Shown piece after piece: positions 15,373 through 24,868 of a stretch of DNA of 64,000 nucleotides (position 1 is the first letter of the stretch; every line of letters starts with the position of its first letter). The translations under genes were made by a program, and so were the position numbers. The stretch spans positions 1 to 64,000 of the forward strand of contig NZ_RCIQ01000014.1 in the NCBI RefSeq assembly GCF_004000255.1, given 5' to 3'. The notes below the pieces were generated by a model, which worked only from the letters and a program-made list of their open reading frames with translations, had not been told where the DNA came from and did not search any database. The DNA is from Nioella ostreopsis (lineage in GTDB: Bacteria > Pseudomonadota > Alphaproteobacteria > Rhodobacterales > Rhodobacteraceae).

Positions 15373-16544
15373 AGGGCCTCCGGGGTGGAAAGAAGTGAGT
15401 CGAAAACGGACAGGAAACGAGAGGCCTGTCGCCCATCATTCGCGCGGTGATCAGCGGAAATCGTCAGGGTCACCAGGTGGCGCGGTTCAACGTTTCCATC
15501 AACCACCCAGGGCCGCAGTCCCGGCGCGCCGATGCCGACAAGCGCAACCTGCGGCGGGAAGATGACGCCTGCCATGCTTTCAGCGCCGCTGTCTCCAAGG
15601 CTGGACAGGGTGATCGTGCCCTCGGTCATTTCTGAGCTGCGCAATCGTCCTGCGCGGGCTCGCGTGACCAGATCGCGCATTGCTGCCATCAGCTCGACAA
15701 TGCCCATCTGCTCGGCGTCCACAATCGCCGGGGCCACCAGCCCGCCGCTGCGCAGGGCCACCGCAAGGCCGGGGTTTATCTTGTCGGACGGCTTGAACCC
15801 TTCCTCGGTGAAGTGGCCGTTTACGGTCTTCACCTTGGCAGACGCCAGAACGGTCGCACGCAAAAACAGTGCGCCCAACAGAACCCGTTCGGATGGCGGC
15901 TTGCCCTCGTTGAAGGACGTCAGCCACTCCATCGCCGGTGTCACGTCGATGGTCTGGGACAGGTAAAAATGCGGGATGGTCTGCTTGGACCGCGTCATTG
16001 CCGCTGCGATCGCCCTGCGCATTTCGTCCTGCGGTGACCGTTTGGATTGCGGTGTCTTCTCGGCCTCGACATCCTCCAGGACAATCGCACCGCCTGGCCC
16101 TGAACCTGTCAGCATGGCCAGATCGAACCCCAGCTCTCTGGCCTTGATGCGGGCAGCGGGCGAACTTTGGACCACCCCGGGCGCAGGGGCTTGAGGCCTC
16201 TGAGGTGGGATGGGCGCTACAGGTTGCGGGGCCGGCGCGGTTACTACGGGCTGCTCTGCCTCAACCGGGGTGGCCTGTTCTGCGACCGCGGCTTCTGGAA
16301 TGGGTTCGCCTTCGGCCTGTATCGTGGCCAAAGGTGCACCGACGGCCAGGTCGGTCCCGATATCCGCAAGCAACTCCCTGACGGTTCCTTCCTCGAAGCA
16401 CTCGATTTCAATGGCCCCTTTCTGGGTTTCGACCACCGCCACGATATCGCCACGCGTGACAGCATCGCCGGGGGAAACCAGCCATTCGATCAATCGGCCC
16501 GCTTCCATATCGGCCCCGAGCGAGGGCATTGCGAAGATACCCAT
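15369..16544 (-). CDS. 2-oxoacid dehydrogenase E2 (dihydrolipoamide acyltransferase)
   Basis: E2 component of 391 aa. A single lipoyl domain spans about residues 1-78 with the lipoyl lysine in [11 protein letters not shown]. An Ala/Pro-rich linker follows (about 90-130), then a peripheral-subunit-binding segment ([20 protein letters not shown]) and the acyltransferase domain with [10 protein letters not shown] and the catalytic [16 protein letters not shown] near the C-terminus. Start ATG 16544 shares one base with the E1 stop (TGATG). Substrate could be pyruvate, acetoin or a branched acid; the sequence does not decide. No E3 gene lies nearby. Confidence 0.92.
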   Translation of the reverse strand: MGIFAMPSLGADMEAGRLIEWLVSPGDAVTRGDIVAVVETQKGAIEIECFEEGTVRELLADIGTDLAVGAPLATIQAEGEPIPEAAVAEQATPVEAEQPVVTAPAPQPVAPIPPQRPQAPAPGVVQSSPAARIKARELGFDLAMLTGSGPGGAIVLEDVEAEKTPQSKRSPQDEMRRAIAAAMTRSKQTIPHFYLSQTIDVTPAMEWLTSFNEGKPPSERVLLGALFLRATVLASAKVKTVNGHFTEEGFKPSDKINPGLAVALRSGGLVAPAIVDAEQMGIVELMAAMRDLVTRARAGRLRSSEMTEGTITLSSLGDSGAESMAGVIFPPQVALVGIGAPGLRPWVVDGNVEPRHLVTLTISADHRANDGRQASRFLSVFDSLLSTPEAL

Positions 16545-18541
16545 CAGACCCGCCCCATCACGGATTTCGCCATCGCCACGATCCCTGCAACCTGCGGAAT
16601 TGCCGCGTCTTCCAGATGTTTGGGATAGGGGATCGGGACTTCGGCCGCACAGACCCGTCCAACGGGCGCATCCAGTGTCCAGAACGTCTGTTCCATGATC
16701 CGGGCGGATATCTCTGCCGCCAGCGATCCGGTCCGCCATCCTTCGTCGACGATCACGGCGCGCCGGGTTCGGGCAAGCGAGGCCATGATGGTCTGGTCAT
16801 CAAGTGGACGCAGGCTGCGCAAGTCGATGACCTCGGCACTGATGCCATCGGCGGCAAGAGCCTCAGCCGCCTCCAGCGTTTTGAAAAGCGAGCCTCCGTA
16901 GGTGATCAGCGTCAGGTCATCGCCTTCGCGCCGAATAGCTGCGCGGGTGATGTCGACCGGCCCCGCATTGGTGTCGATCGCCTCTTCCCGGTTATAGAGC
17001 ATCACGTTTTCAAAGATCAGCACCGGGTCGGGGTCTTGCAAGGCCGTCCAGAGCATCCCGCGCGCGTCCTCGACCGTGGCGGGGGTCAGAACCTTGAGGC
17101 CGGGGATATGCGCATACCATCCCTCAAGGCTGTGGGAATGCTGCGCGGCCAATTGTTTGCCCGCGCCGGTCGCCATGCGGATCACAAGTGGCACGCCAAA
17201 CTGCCCGCCCGACATATGCCGGATGGTGGCTGCTGTGTTCATGATCTGATCAAGCGCCAACAAGGAGAAGTTGACCGTCATCAATTCGACGATCGGGCGC
17301 ATCCCGGCTGCGGCAGCGCCGATACCTGCACCGGTGAACCCGGATTCCGACAGAGGAGTGTCGCGGATCCGATCTTCACCGAATTCCTCCATCAGCCCCT
17401 TGGACACCGCATAGCAGCCGCCATATGCCCCCACATCCTCGCCCATAAGAAAGACGCGGTCATCTCGGATCATCGCGTCGCGGATCGCCTGCTTGACGGC
17501 CTCGCGATAGGTCATCTGAACGGTTTCGCCAGAGGGCGCAGTTGGCTCTGGCATCTCAGGCTGTGGGCCAAGAACATGATGATCGAGGGTGTCCAGCGGT
17601 TCCAGGCTACCCGCTTCGGCGAAGGCGACGGATTGCGCGATCTCGGCGTCGGCGTCGGCCTCGATCCGCGTGACGTCCTCGGGGTGGATCAGCTTGTTGT
17701 CCAGTAGCCATGTCTGGAACTGCACAATCGGCCCGCGCTTGCGCCAGTCGGCGATTTCGTCCTTGGGACGGTATAGCTGTGCATCGAACATGGAGTGCGC
17801 CCGGAACCGGTAGGTGCGGCATTCCAGAAAGACGGGTTTGCCAGTGTCCCGGATCGTCGCAATGGCCTTGCGCGCGGCGGCCTCGACCGCGACCACGTCC
17901 ATGCCGTCAACAACCACGGACGCAACACCGTAAGACGCGGCCTTCTTGCTGATATCGGTTTCCGCCTCGGTGCGCGCCAGGGCTGAACCCATGGCATAGC
18001 CGTTGTTTTCACATACGAAGAGAACGGGCAGATCCCACAGGGCGGCAAGGTTCATGGTTTCGTGAAACTCGCCTTCGGCCACCGCGCCCTCGCCGAAGAA
18101 ACAGGCCGTCACATTGATCTCGCCCATCATCCGGTCGCGCAGGGCCAGCCCGCCCGCCAATGGCAGACCGCCGCCGACAATGGCGTTGCCGCCAAAAAAA
18201 TTTCGCCGCGCGTTGAAAAGATGCATGGACCCGCCGCGCCCGCGGGAACAGCCTTCGACCTTGCCATACATCTCGGCCATGATCTCCGACATCGGCAGGC
18301 CGCGAAGCAGGGCGTGGCCATGTTCGCGATAGGTCGCGACCACCCGGTCCTCATCGTCCAGCAAGGGTATGATCCCCGCTGCGATGGCCTCTTCTCCATC
18401 ATAAAGATGCAGGAAACCGCGGATCTTCTGCTGCGTGTACATCTCGGCGCATTTGTCTTCGAACTTGCGCACGCGGATCATGTCGGACAGCAGTGACAGA
18501 ACATGGTCGCGGTTCAGGCGGGGTTTGTCAGGGCTGGTCAT
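16544..18541 (-). CDS. Fused E1 alpha-beta 2-oxoacid dehydrogenase (ThDP)
   Basis: Single 665-aa polypeptide carrying both halves of an E1 heterotetramer. Residues about 1-320 are E1 alpha: [20 protein letters not shown], and the ThDP motif from [12 protein letters not shown] to CENNGYAMG. Residues about 340-665 are E1 beta: [47 protein letters not shown]. The join is a short Pro/Glu-rich linker ([14 protein letters not shown]). The enzyme decarboxylates a 2-oxoacid (or acetoin) and loads the lipoyl domain of the E2 encoded next. It overlaps the upstream ligase gene by ATGA. Separate alpha and beta genes are the common arrangement. Confidence 0.93.
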   Translation of the reverse strand: MTSPDKPRLNRDHVLSLLSDMIRVRKFEDKCAEMYTQQKIRGFLHLYDGEEAIAAGIIPLLDDEDRVVATYREHGHALLRGLPMSEIMAEMYGKVEGCSRGRGGSMHLFNARRNFFGGNAIVGGGLPLAGGLALRDRMMGEINVTACFFGEGAVAEGEFHETMNLAALWDLPVLFVCENNGYAMGSALARTEAETDISKKAASYGVASVVVDGMDVVAVEAAARKAIATIRDTGKPVFLECRTYRFRAHSMFDAQLYRPKDEIADWRKRGPIVQFQTWLLDNKLIHPEDVTRIEADADAEIAQSVAFAEAGSLEPLDTLDHHVLGPQPEMPEPTAPSGETVQMTYREAVKQAIRDAMIRDDRVFLMGEDVGAYGGCYAVSKGLMEEFGEDRIRDTPLSESGFTGAGIGAAAAGMRPIVELMTVNFSLLALDQIMNTAATIRHMSGGQFGVPLVIRMATGAGKQLAAQHSHSLEGWYAHIPGLKVLTPATVEDARGMLWTALQDPDPVLIFENVMLYNREEAIDTNAGPVDITRAAIRREGDDLTLITYGGSLFKTLEAAEALAADGISAEVIDLRSLRPLDDQTIMASLARTRRAVIVDEGWRTGSLAAEISARIMEQTFWTLDAPVGRVCAAEVPIPYPKHLEDAAIPQVAGIVAMAKSVMGRV

Positions 18542-20244
18542 GATTCATCCGACTCCAATGTGGAAATATCGCCTTCGGGCAAGCCAAGTTCGCGGGCCTT
18601 GAGCAGCCGCCTCATGATCTTGCCGGATCGCGTCTTGGGCAGCGTCTTGTGGAAGATCACCTCGCGCGGGGCGACGGCAGGCCCCAGCTTCTTGCGGGCA
18701 TGGCCACGCAATTCCCGTTCCAGCTGTGCCCCGGATTCATAACCGGGGTTGAGCGTGACATAGGCTTTCACGATTTCGCCCGCCGTTTCATCGGGAATGC
18801 CGATAACGCCTGCCTCTGCCACCGCCGGATGTTCGATCAGGGCGCTTTCAACCTCAAATGGCCCGATCAGGTGGCCAGAGGTCTTGATCAGGTCATCGGC
18901 GCGCCCCACGAACCAGAAATACCCATCCGCATCGCGCAGGGCGAGGTCACCCGACAGATACCAGCCATCTGCGAAGCATTTGTCGTAGCGGGCCTGTTCA
19001 TGCAGGTAGGCCCGCATCATCGACGGCCAGCCGGGCCGCAAAGCGAGTTCCCCGACCTGCCCGGTGCCAAGTTCGGTCAACCCGGCCTCACCCCGTTCGA
19101 CAATACCCGCTTCGATTCCCGGCATTGGCTGTCCCATGGAACCCGGTCGCACTGTCATGCCGGGCCGGTTGGCGATCATGATGCCACCGGTTTCGGTCTG
19201 CCACCAATTGTCGTGGAATGGCTGACCAAAGACCTTCTCGCTCCAGACTACGGCCTCGGGATTCAGGGGTTCTCCAACGCTTGCCAAAAACCTGATGGAG
19301 GAAAAATCATAGGGCGCTGCTGCGTCTGCCCCGGATCGCATCATCATGCGGATCGCCGTGGGCGCGGAATACCACACCTCGACCTTTTCGTTCTGGACAG
19401 TGGAGTACCAACGGTCGAGGTCGAATTCTGCCTCGTCCACGATCATCGTGACCCGGTTCACCAAAGGTGCAATAATGCCGTAGGACGTACCCGTAACCCA
19501 ACCGGGATCAGCGGTACACCAATAGATAGTCCCCGGCGTCAGATCGAGCGCATGCCTCCCAGAAAAGGCATGATAGACCACCGCATTGTGGACATGAACC
19601 GCGCCCTTGGGCTTGCCCGTCGTTCCCGAGGTGAAATGGATCAGCGCAGGGTCTTCCGGCCCGGTGCGCACGGTCTGGAATGACGGGTTTGAGGCAGCCA
19701 TTGCCGGGCCAAGTGCGACGCAGCCTTCGGGCGCGACATCGCCAAGGATCAACACCAGTTTCAACGACGGGATCTGGTCGCGCCACGCAACGATCTTGCG
19801 CTTGTAAAGCTCGGCAGTCGTGACAAGCACATTGGCGCTGCCGATCTCCATTCTGGTCTGAATGGGTTCCGGCCCGAATGCAGAGAATAGCGGCGTAAAG
19901 ATCATCCCAGCCTTAAGCGTGCCAAGTGCCGTGATATATAGCTCGGGCACCCGCCCCATCAGTGCAAAGACACTGTCGCCCTTGGACAGACCGTGCGCGG
20001 CAAGCACATTGGCCAGCCGGGCAGAGGCGTCTGCAAGGTCTGCATAAGTGAAGGGCAGACGGGCACCGGACTTGCCCAGCCAAAGCATCGCGACATCTTC
20101 GCCGTGGCCTTGCCCTACGTGCCGGTCAATCGCCTCGTAGGCAATGTTGATCGACCCATCTGGGGCGTCGATCAAGGCTCGTGCTTCTGCCCATGTATCC
20201 GCTGGTGAATTGCGGTCTTCTGAGTGGTGGTGTTCCTTGTCCAT
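18538..20244 (-). CDS. Acetyl-CoA synthetase-like AMP-forming acyl-CoA ligase
   Basis: ANL-superfamily ligase of 568 aa. ATP-binding P-loop [12 protein letters not shown], the NWWQTETGG motif, the hinge region [20 protein letters not shown] and the catalytic lysine in [10 protein letters not shown] are all present. Architecture and motifs resemble acetyl- or short-acyl-CoA synthetases (AcsA/AcuA type). ATG 20244 is chosen because GGGAGG lies 6 bases upstream; the ATG at 20250 directly abuts that site. First gene of the ligase-E1-E2-ACP operon, so it may activate an acid for CoA or the carrier protein. Confidence 0.9.
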   Translation of the reverse strand: MDKEHHHSEDRNSPADTWAEARALIDAPDGSINIAYEAIDRHVGQGHGEDVAMLWLGKSGARLPFTYADLADASARLANVLAAHGLSKGDSVFALMGRVPELYITALGTLKAGMIFTPLFSAFGPEPIQTRMEIGSANVLVTTAELYKRKIVAWRDQIPSLKLVLILGDVAPEGCVALGPAMAASNPSFQTVRTGPEDPALIHFTSGTTGKPKGAVHVHNAVVYHAFSGRHALDLTPGTIYWCTADPGWVTGTSYGIIAPLVNRVTMIVDEAEFDLDRWYSTVQNEKVEVWYSAPTAIRMMMRSGADAAAPYDFSSIRFLASVGEPLNPEAVVWSEKVFGQPFHDNWWQTETGGIMIANRPGMTVRPGSMGQPMPGIEAGIVERGEAGLTELGTGQVGELALRPGWPSMMRAYLHEQARYDKCFADGWYLSGDLALRDADGYFWFVGRADDLIKTSGHLIGPFEVESALIEHPAVAEAGVIGIPDETAGEIVKAYVTLNPGYESGAQLERELRGHARKKLGPAVAPREVIFHKTLPKTRSGKIMRRLLKARELGLPEGDISTLESDES

Positions 20245-20718
20245 GGTCATCCTCCCGCTGCCCAGTTTGGTACTTGGAACGGGCAGAGGGAATGACATGG
20301 GTCAATTGTTGCGAAGCGCGACAACAGGACACAATCCTGATGCCCCGGCCTGATGTCCCGGCAATTTCGTTCGGGGTGTGTGTAGAACCTGATCGGGTAG
20401 GACCTTGATCAGGGATAGGGTTTTGCCCTTCACCCGATCCTCAGATCCACGCAGTTCGAGGACCGCTTTGCCATTGCTGATGAATTACACCATATTGCGC
20501 GGGGTGCGCATGGCACGAGAAGACGAGCCGTTTCAGATAAGCGGCGAAAAACCCATCGATCTATCTGACAAAGCCTGCGGCGTTGCCCGCCAGACCCTTG
20601 ACTACGCCGTTTCGAAGACACCCAGATCGGGTATGCAAATCATCAGTGAACATGACCATCTGCGTGCGGTCATTGGACATCTGAACCTTGCTCGATCGAA
20701 AGACCATAGGAGCATAGA
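20245..20718. other. Divergent control region between ligase and PLD genes
   Basis: The 474-base space separates the minus-strand ligase operon from the plus-strand PLD lipoprotein gene. It holds the inverted repeat at 20306-20324 and a possible 78-aa reading frame at 20510-20746. No convincing sigma-70 or sigma-54 promoter was found by eye. Confidence 0.4.
20306..20324. promoter_or_regulatory. Inverted repeat upstream of the ligase-E1-E2-ACP operon
   Basis: TTGTTGCG - 3 bases - CGCGACAA is an inverted repeat with 7 of 8 matches, about 60 bases upstream of the ligase start. It resembles the TGTCGCG-type operators bound by FIS-domain activators, but no such regulator gene is in the window and no sigma-54 box was found. 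Candidate operator only. Confidence 0.35.
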
Positions 20719-20746
20719 GTGGCCTTTGTTGGGATGGGTCGTCTGA
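20510..20746 (+). CDS. Possible small protein upstream of the PLD gene
   Basis: An open frame of 78 aa (MAREDEPFQISGEKPIDLSD onward) begins at ATG 20510 and overlaps the PLD start by 28 bases. Composition is hydrophilic and helix-like, with no motif that I recognise. A GCGGGG run lies close to the ATG but at poor spacing. The overlap and position would suit a leader gene coupled to the PLD gene, but coding status is uncertain. Confidence 0.3.
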   Translation: MAREDEPFQISGEKPIDLSDKACGVARQTLDYAVSKTPRSGMQIISEHDHLRAVIGHLNLARSKDHRSIEWPLLGWVV

Positions 20747-22578
20747 TTGAAGGCGCCGTGGTCGCAGTTTTGCTGTTCGCTCTGACTGGATGCGCGCCGC
20801 GTGAAGGGTTGGGTGTGCTGGAAGGCGACATTCCTTCGACGCAAGGCGATTTGTGGCGCGTGGGCGAAGCAACGCTTTACCTTGCTGCCGAGGGCCCCGC
20901 CCAAGACAGCGCGCAGTTCGTGATACCCGACCTTGGGGCCCATCGTGTCGAGATCCATCTCGAAGCGGTGTCGCGGCGGCCGATTACCATTTCACTCCGC
21001 TGCGAAGGCCCTGCCGGAATTCGCCGCATTGATACGCCAAATCGACGCCTGGCACCCGGAATAGCGAGGGAGTTCACCCTTCCTCCGCGGGGTCAAGGGT
21101 CTGCGTTGCTTGACTGGCGTCCTGAAAGCGGCGAATGCCGCATCGCATGGGGGGATGATCATAGCATCGCCCTGCGCCCAGAAAGCGCGGTCCTGCCTCA
21201 TCTGTCTGACCTGTCGCAAGCAGCGCTGAATTGCAGGGTCGATCCGGCTTTGCAACTGGACCCGCTTCAACGGGTGTTCCTTGACCAGGGCGCTTTGCTG
21301 CAAACCTGCCCGGTCGATCCGGGTCGTGTCAGGTTGCTGGGTGACGCGCTTGATGGGCTGGCCGCGCGGGTCGAGGCCCTGACCGGCAGCACCGTGTCCC
21401 GGCAGGCCCTGAACGCTGGTGATCCAGATCTTCCCCTCGATTTCTCGAATGCGCCGCAGCTTGATCTGATCCAGATTTCATATCTGCATATTCGTGCCGA
21501 TTTCGTCGGTTACCTGACGGCGCGTATGTTGGCACATCACGCACAGCGCGGCACGCAAGTGCGTATTCTTGTCACCAGTTTGCTGATGCTGGAGGAAGAC
21601 CGCGTTTTCTACGATTCAATTGCGGCGCGCTATCCCAACATCCAGATCCAGTACTATCAGTGGCGCAACAGGGGCATCGACCGCCCCATCGATATCGTCA
21701 ATCAGCTGCACCGGGTTCAGCACACGCGCGCATTTCTTGCCTTGTCGAGACAGCCAGGCCGGTCACGCTATATCTTCGGCGGGCGCAACCTTCATGACGG
21801 GTTCTTCTTTTCAGACCCATTCGATCTGGAGGATTGGCCATATCTCCACACCTATGACGAAGGCGGCTTTCAGGATCTGGGATTCTTCTCCGTCTATGAG
21901 GACATCGAAGTAGAGCTGCGTGATGATCAGGCCGTTCGCAACATCGCGGCACATCACCTGGCGCTGTGGAACCGGGATGCGGAAACCCAGCGGGTTGGCC
22001 CATCCAACACCGGATACACTGACCAGAGTCGCGGGATGCGGCACTATCTTTCGCTGCCATGGGCGGATGGGCGCGATCAGGTCCGATGGTTTGTGGATGC
22101 AATTGATGCAGCGGCGGACGAGGTGCTGATCGTCACCCCGTATCTCAACCCGCCGCCGCAGATCCAAGAGGCGTTGATACGGGCGCAGGCGCGCGGCGTC
22201 AGGGTGCGTATGGTGGTTCGGCTTGAATCGACCGATCCCGCCGGGTTCATCATCACCGCCCTGAACCGTAGATATGCCGCGCTATATTCCGGCCTGTTCG
22301 AGATCGAGGAATATTTCCCTCGGCCCCGTATGATGCACACGAAAATGATGGTCATCGACAGGCGGCTTGCTGTCACCACCAGCACCAATCTCGACCACCG
22401 TGCGTTCTGGCACGATACCGAGAACGGGCTTGTCTTCATGGAAACACCGCAGGTCGACGCGCTGTTGGACATTGTTGAACAATACCGTCAAACCACCCGC
22501 CGGTTGACGCCCGATGAACCCGAACATCCGCTTGGCAACGCTCTCTACAATTGGGCCTGGTTGCGGTCTGTGTTCTGA
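20719..22578 (+). CDS. Phospholipase D-like lipoprotein
   Basis: Predicted lipoprotein of 619 aa starting at GTG 20719 with AGGAG 6 bases upstream. The signal ends in the lipobox LTGC (about C25). The first 200 residues have no motif I recognise. The C-terminal 380 residues have the PLD double-HKD layout: the second motif is intact (MHTKMMVIDRRLAVTTSTN), while the first is degenerate (VQHTRAFLALS, then FGGRNLHDGFF) with Arg in the place of Lys. It may act on phospholipids at the membrane like cardiolipin-synthase relatives, but one weak site makes activity uncertain. Divergent from the E1/E2/ACP operon. Confidence 0.85.
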   Translation: MAFVGMGRLIEGAVVAVLLFALTGCAPREGLGVLEGDIPSTQGDLWRVGEATLYLAAEGPAQDSAQFVIPDLGAHRVEIHLEAVSRRPITISLRCEGPAGIRRIDTPNRRLAPGIAREFTLPPRGQGSALLDWRPESGECRIAWGDDHSIALRPESAVLPHLSDLSQAALNCRVDPALQLDPLQRVFLDQGALLQTCPVDPGRVRLLGDALDGLAARVEALTGSTVSRQALNAGDPDLPLDFSNAPQLDLIQISYLHIRADFVGYLTARMLAHHAQRGTQVRILVTSLLMLEEDRVFYDSIAARYPNIQIQYYQWRNRGIDRPIDIVNQLHRVQHTRAFLALSRQPGRSRYIFGGRNLHDGFFFSDPFDLEDWPYLHTYDEGGFQDLGFFSVYEDIEVELRDDQAVRNIAAHHLALWNRDAETQRVGPSNTGYTDQSRGMRHYLSLPWADGRDQVRWFVDAIDAAADEVLIVTPYLNPPPQIQEALIRAQARGVRVRMVVRLESTDPAGFIITALNRRYAALYSGLFEIEEYFPRPRMMHTKMMVIDRRLAVTTSTNLDHRAFWHDTENGLVFMETPQVDALLDIVEQYRQTTRRLTPDEPEHPLGNALYNWAWLRSVF

Positions 22579-22630
22579 TCGGATCATTCGGGAATGGCTT
22601 TGCGCAAGAGCGCCAGGAGCTATGGCGGGG

Positions 22631-23443
22631 GTGCTGTCAGACCAATTCGAACTCGTCTCAGTTAGGACAGTCAGGCTGTCGCTTACGCCGCGCAAAGACC
22701 GCGCCACTCAGCGAGAGCGGCGGCGCGGTTGGCCTTAAATTGCGGTCAGCTGGAGAGGCTGCGTTCCCGGTTGAAGTGGTTCGAGACGGAGGCATGGACG
22801 GAGGCGAATTTCTGCAAACTTTGACCCCTCCGGAACCATAGCAGTGCCCGTTCCCGTCGTCGGAATTGCAAGTGCGCGAACTCGGCCCGATTAATCAACC
22901 CGCGACCCGTTTCCTGACGGAGGCGTGCACCGATTTCCTTGAGGGCAGCACCGTAGGGCCGAAGCCTGTCTGTAACAATCGCTTTCGGGCGCCCGGGCTT
23001 ACGCATTGCTTTACTGAGAAATTTCAGCGCGGCCTTCTTGTCACGCCTCTTCGTGACATAGCTTTCCAGCACCTCGCCCTCTTGATCAACGGCCCGCCAG
23101 AGGTAGTGACGCTCACCGTTGATCTTCACGAACATTTCGTCGAGAAGCCAGCGCCATCGGCTGAATTTCATGCCCTGGATCCGCCGTTTTCGGATCTCCG
23201 AGGCGAACATCGGACCGAACCTGTGCCACCAATACCGGACCGTTTCGTGGCTCACATCGACACCCCTTTCATGAAGGAGATCTTCGACATTCCTGAGCGA
23301 GAGCGGGAACCGGACGTAGAGCATCACCGCCAGGCGGAAGATCTCAGGGCTGGTTTTGAAGTACTTGATGGGACTGGGTTTGGTCATGCAGGGACGCTAG
23401 CCAGCGCCCTACCCTTCCTCAAGACAAGTTCCTCTGACACTAC
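22631..23443 (-). mobile_element. IS6-family insertion sequence, copy 2
   Basis: An 813-bp element bounded by inverted repeats GTGCTGTCAG (from 22631) and the reverse complement GTAGTGTCAG (to 23443). It carries one transposase gene on the minus strand. The bases outside the two ends differ, so there is no 8-bp target duplication, which suggests recombination or rearrangement after insertion. It lies 9 bases from the stop of the Rieske gene. Confidence 0.85.
22746..23387 (-). CDS. IS6-family transposase
   Basis: DDE transposase of 213 aa for copy 2. Conserved features are the N-terminal zinc-finger-like/HTH part (YVRFPLSLRNVEDLLHERG, VSHETVRYWWHRFGP), the first Asp in DEMFVKINGERHYLWRAVD, the second Asp in AIVTDRLRPYGAAL, and the Glu in GLINRAEFAH followed by RRRERAL and LQKFASVHASVSNHFN. 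The frame is intact from ATG to stop, so it may be functional and could mobilise the decayed copy at 14470-15075. Confidence 0.9.
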   Translation of the reverse strand: MTKPSPIKYFKTSPEIFRLAVMLYVRFPLSLRNVEDLLHERGVDVSHETVRYWWHRFGPMFASEIRKRRIQGMKFSRWRWLLDEMFVKINGERHYLWRAVDQEGEVLESYVTKRRDKKAALKFLSKAMRKPGRPKAIVTDRLRPYGAALKEIGARLRQETGRGLINRAEFAHLQFRRRERALLWFRRGQSLQKFASVHASVSNHFNRERSLSS

Positions 23444-23452
23444 CTCGCGCAG

Positions 23453-23770
23453 TCATATCCACGCGAGGACCTGCCCGTCTTCAACTTTGCAATCGATCAT
23501 CCGCAAGGCGACGCGCGCGGGTGCCGCAAGGGCCTTTCCGGTAAGGGCATCGAACAATCCCTGATGCAACGGGCATTCAATGCGCCGCCCGTCGAAATAG
23601 CCATCGCAAAGGTTTGCCGCACCATGGGTGCAGCGCCCATAGCTGATGGAGATGCCGTCCACCCCGTCGTATATCGCCAATTCGCGTTGGCCGACGACGA
23701 CAGGTGTGACGTCACCTTTTTCCAGGTCGTCAACCTTGGCCACCACGTGCCATGCCTTTACACGAGCCAT
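23453..23770 (-). CDS. Rieske [2Fe-2S] ferredoxin-type protein
   Basis: Small Rieske protein of 105 aa. The cluster ligands are C-x-H in GRCTHGAANL and C-x-x-H in RIECPLHQGLFD, the pattern of oxygenase-type Rieske ferredoxins. No signal or membrane segment, so it is a soluble electron carrier. Its ATG shares a base with the stop of the desaturase gene (TAATG), making the desaturase its likely redox partner. The IS6 element ends 9 bases beyond its stop codon. Confidence 0.9.
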   Translation of the reverse strand: MARVKAWHVVAKVDDLEKGDVTPVVVGQRELAIYDGVDGISISYGRCTHGAANLCDGYFDGRRIECPLHQGLFDALTGKALAAPARVALRMIDCKVEDGQVLAWI

Positions 23771-24732
23771 TACAGGGCCTGCTTGGCGTCAGACCGGGGC
23801 TTCTTGCCAAGAAGCTGCGCGACGATATCCCGGTGCGCGCCCAAATATCCGCGCGGCTCCACGAAAATATAGCCATCCAGTTTCTTGTGAAGACGCGGCA
23901 ACGCGTGGAACGGCACCGACGACGCGTAGTGATGTTCTGCATGGTAATTCATGTTCCAGCACAAGAATTGAAACGGCTTGGACACCAGATTGCTTCGCGT
24001 GTTTTCTCGCAAGTCATCGACATTTGGACGACCCACATGTTCGGTCATGCGAATAGCCCGCATGACCGGCTCGCCCATCAGATACGGCACCAGCCAGAAC
24101 CAAAGCGGGCCCGTCCACCCTGTCGCGATGCATGCGATCAAAAGGGCCACGTAGAATCCCAGCATCAGGCGGGCCTCCAGAAAGACGATGGGTTGCACAT
24201 CTTTGGGAAGAAAATGCACCTCGCTCTCGTCTATCCGTCCCGACGCATGAAGGATCAAGGCACGCATCTGTCCGAAGACGTAAGGTATGGCCGAGATGTA
24301 CTTAAGATAGCTCCAGACCGTCTTCGGTAGTGGGATCAGCTCGGGATCTTGTCCATTCAGCTGGGTATAGGTGTGGTGATCGCAATGCTCATAGCGGAAG
24401 TGCTGGTGGGGGACGTTGATGATCAAACCGCAGATCCACCCCACGGCATCGTTGAGCCAACGGGTCCGAAACACGGTGTAGTGGCAGCATTCATGTTGCA
24501 AAGAGAAATGATGGACCAACACGACACCATGGATGAACATCGCGGGCACAACCCATATCGTCCCCATGGTAAGCGCGATCCCTGTGCCCGTCACAACCAG
24601 CAAGATGATCCAGATTGCAAGGTGCCGAAAGGCCGGCAGGTTGGAGCGCTGCATCAACGCTTTTAGCTCCCTGCGGCTGATTGCTCCGTCCTGCAACGCT
24701 TGCGTAATGGGGGTTCTGACGGCATCGGTCAT
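23770..24732 (-). CDS. Membrane fatty-acid desaturase/hydroxylase family protein
   Basis: Integral membrane di-iron enzyme of 320 aa. The three histidine boxes are present: HECCH, HCDHH and NYHAEHH. Several hydrophobic helices flank them (LAIWIILLVVTGTGIAL, MLGFYVALLIACIATGW). It should introduce a double bond or hydroxyl group into a lipid using electrons from the coupled Rieske protein. The frame is open to a GTG inside the IS21 end, but GGAGCAAGCA before ATG 24732 gives the preferred start. The IS21 element begins 21 bases upstream, so its native promoter is probably displaced. Confidence 0.87.
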   Translation of the reverse strand: MTDAVRTPITQALQDGAISRRELKALMQRSNLPAFRHLAIWIILLVVTGTGIALTMGTIWVVPAMFIHGVVLVHHFSLQHECCHYTVFRTRWLNDAVGWICGLIINVPHQHFRYEHCDHHTYTQLNGQDPELIPLPKTVWSYLKYISAIPYVFGQMRALILHASGRIDESEVHFLPKDVQPIVFLEARLMLGFYVALLIACIATGWTGPLWFWLVPYLMGEPVMRAIRMTEHVGRPNVDDLRENTRSNLVSKPFQFLCWNMNYHAEHHYASSVPFHALPRLHKKLDGYIFVEPRGYLGAHRDIVAQLLGKKPRSDAKQAL

Positions 24733-24868
24733 TGCTTGCTCCACGTCCAGCCGGGTGTTGGATGTCACTGAGAAGTGACCCAGCAGCAGTCGAAATTGTC
24801 ACTGGGATTTGACCCATGTGGAACCTTGCCCCTGACGGGATTTGTCAGGGGATATTGGAGTGATCGAC

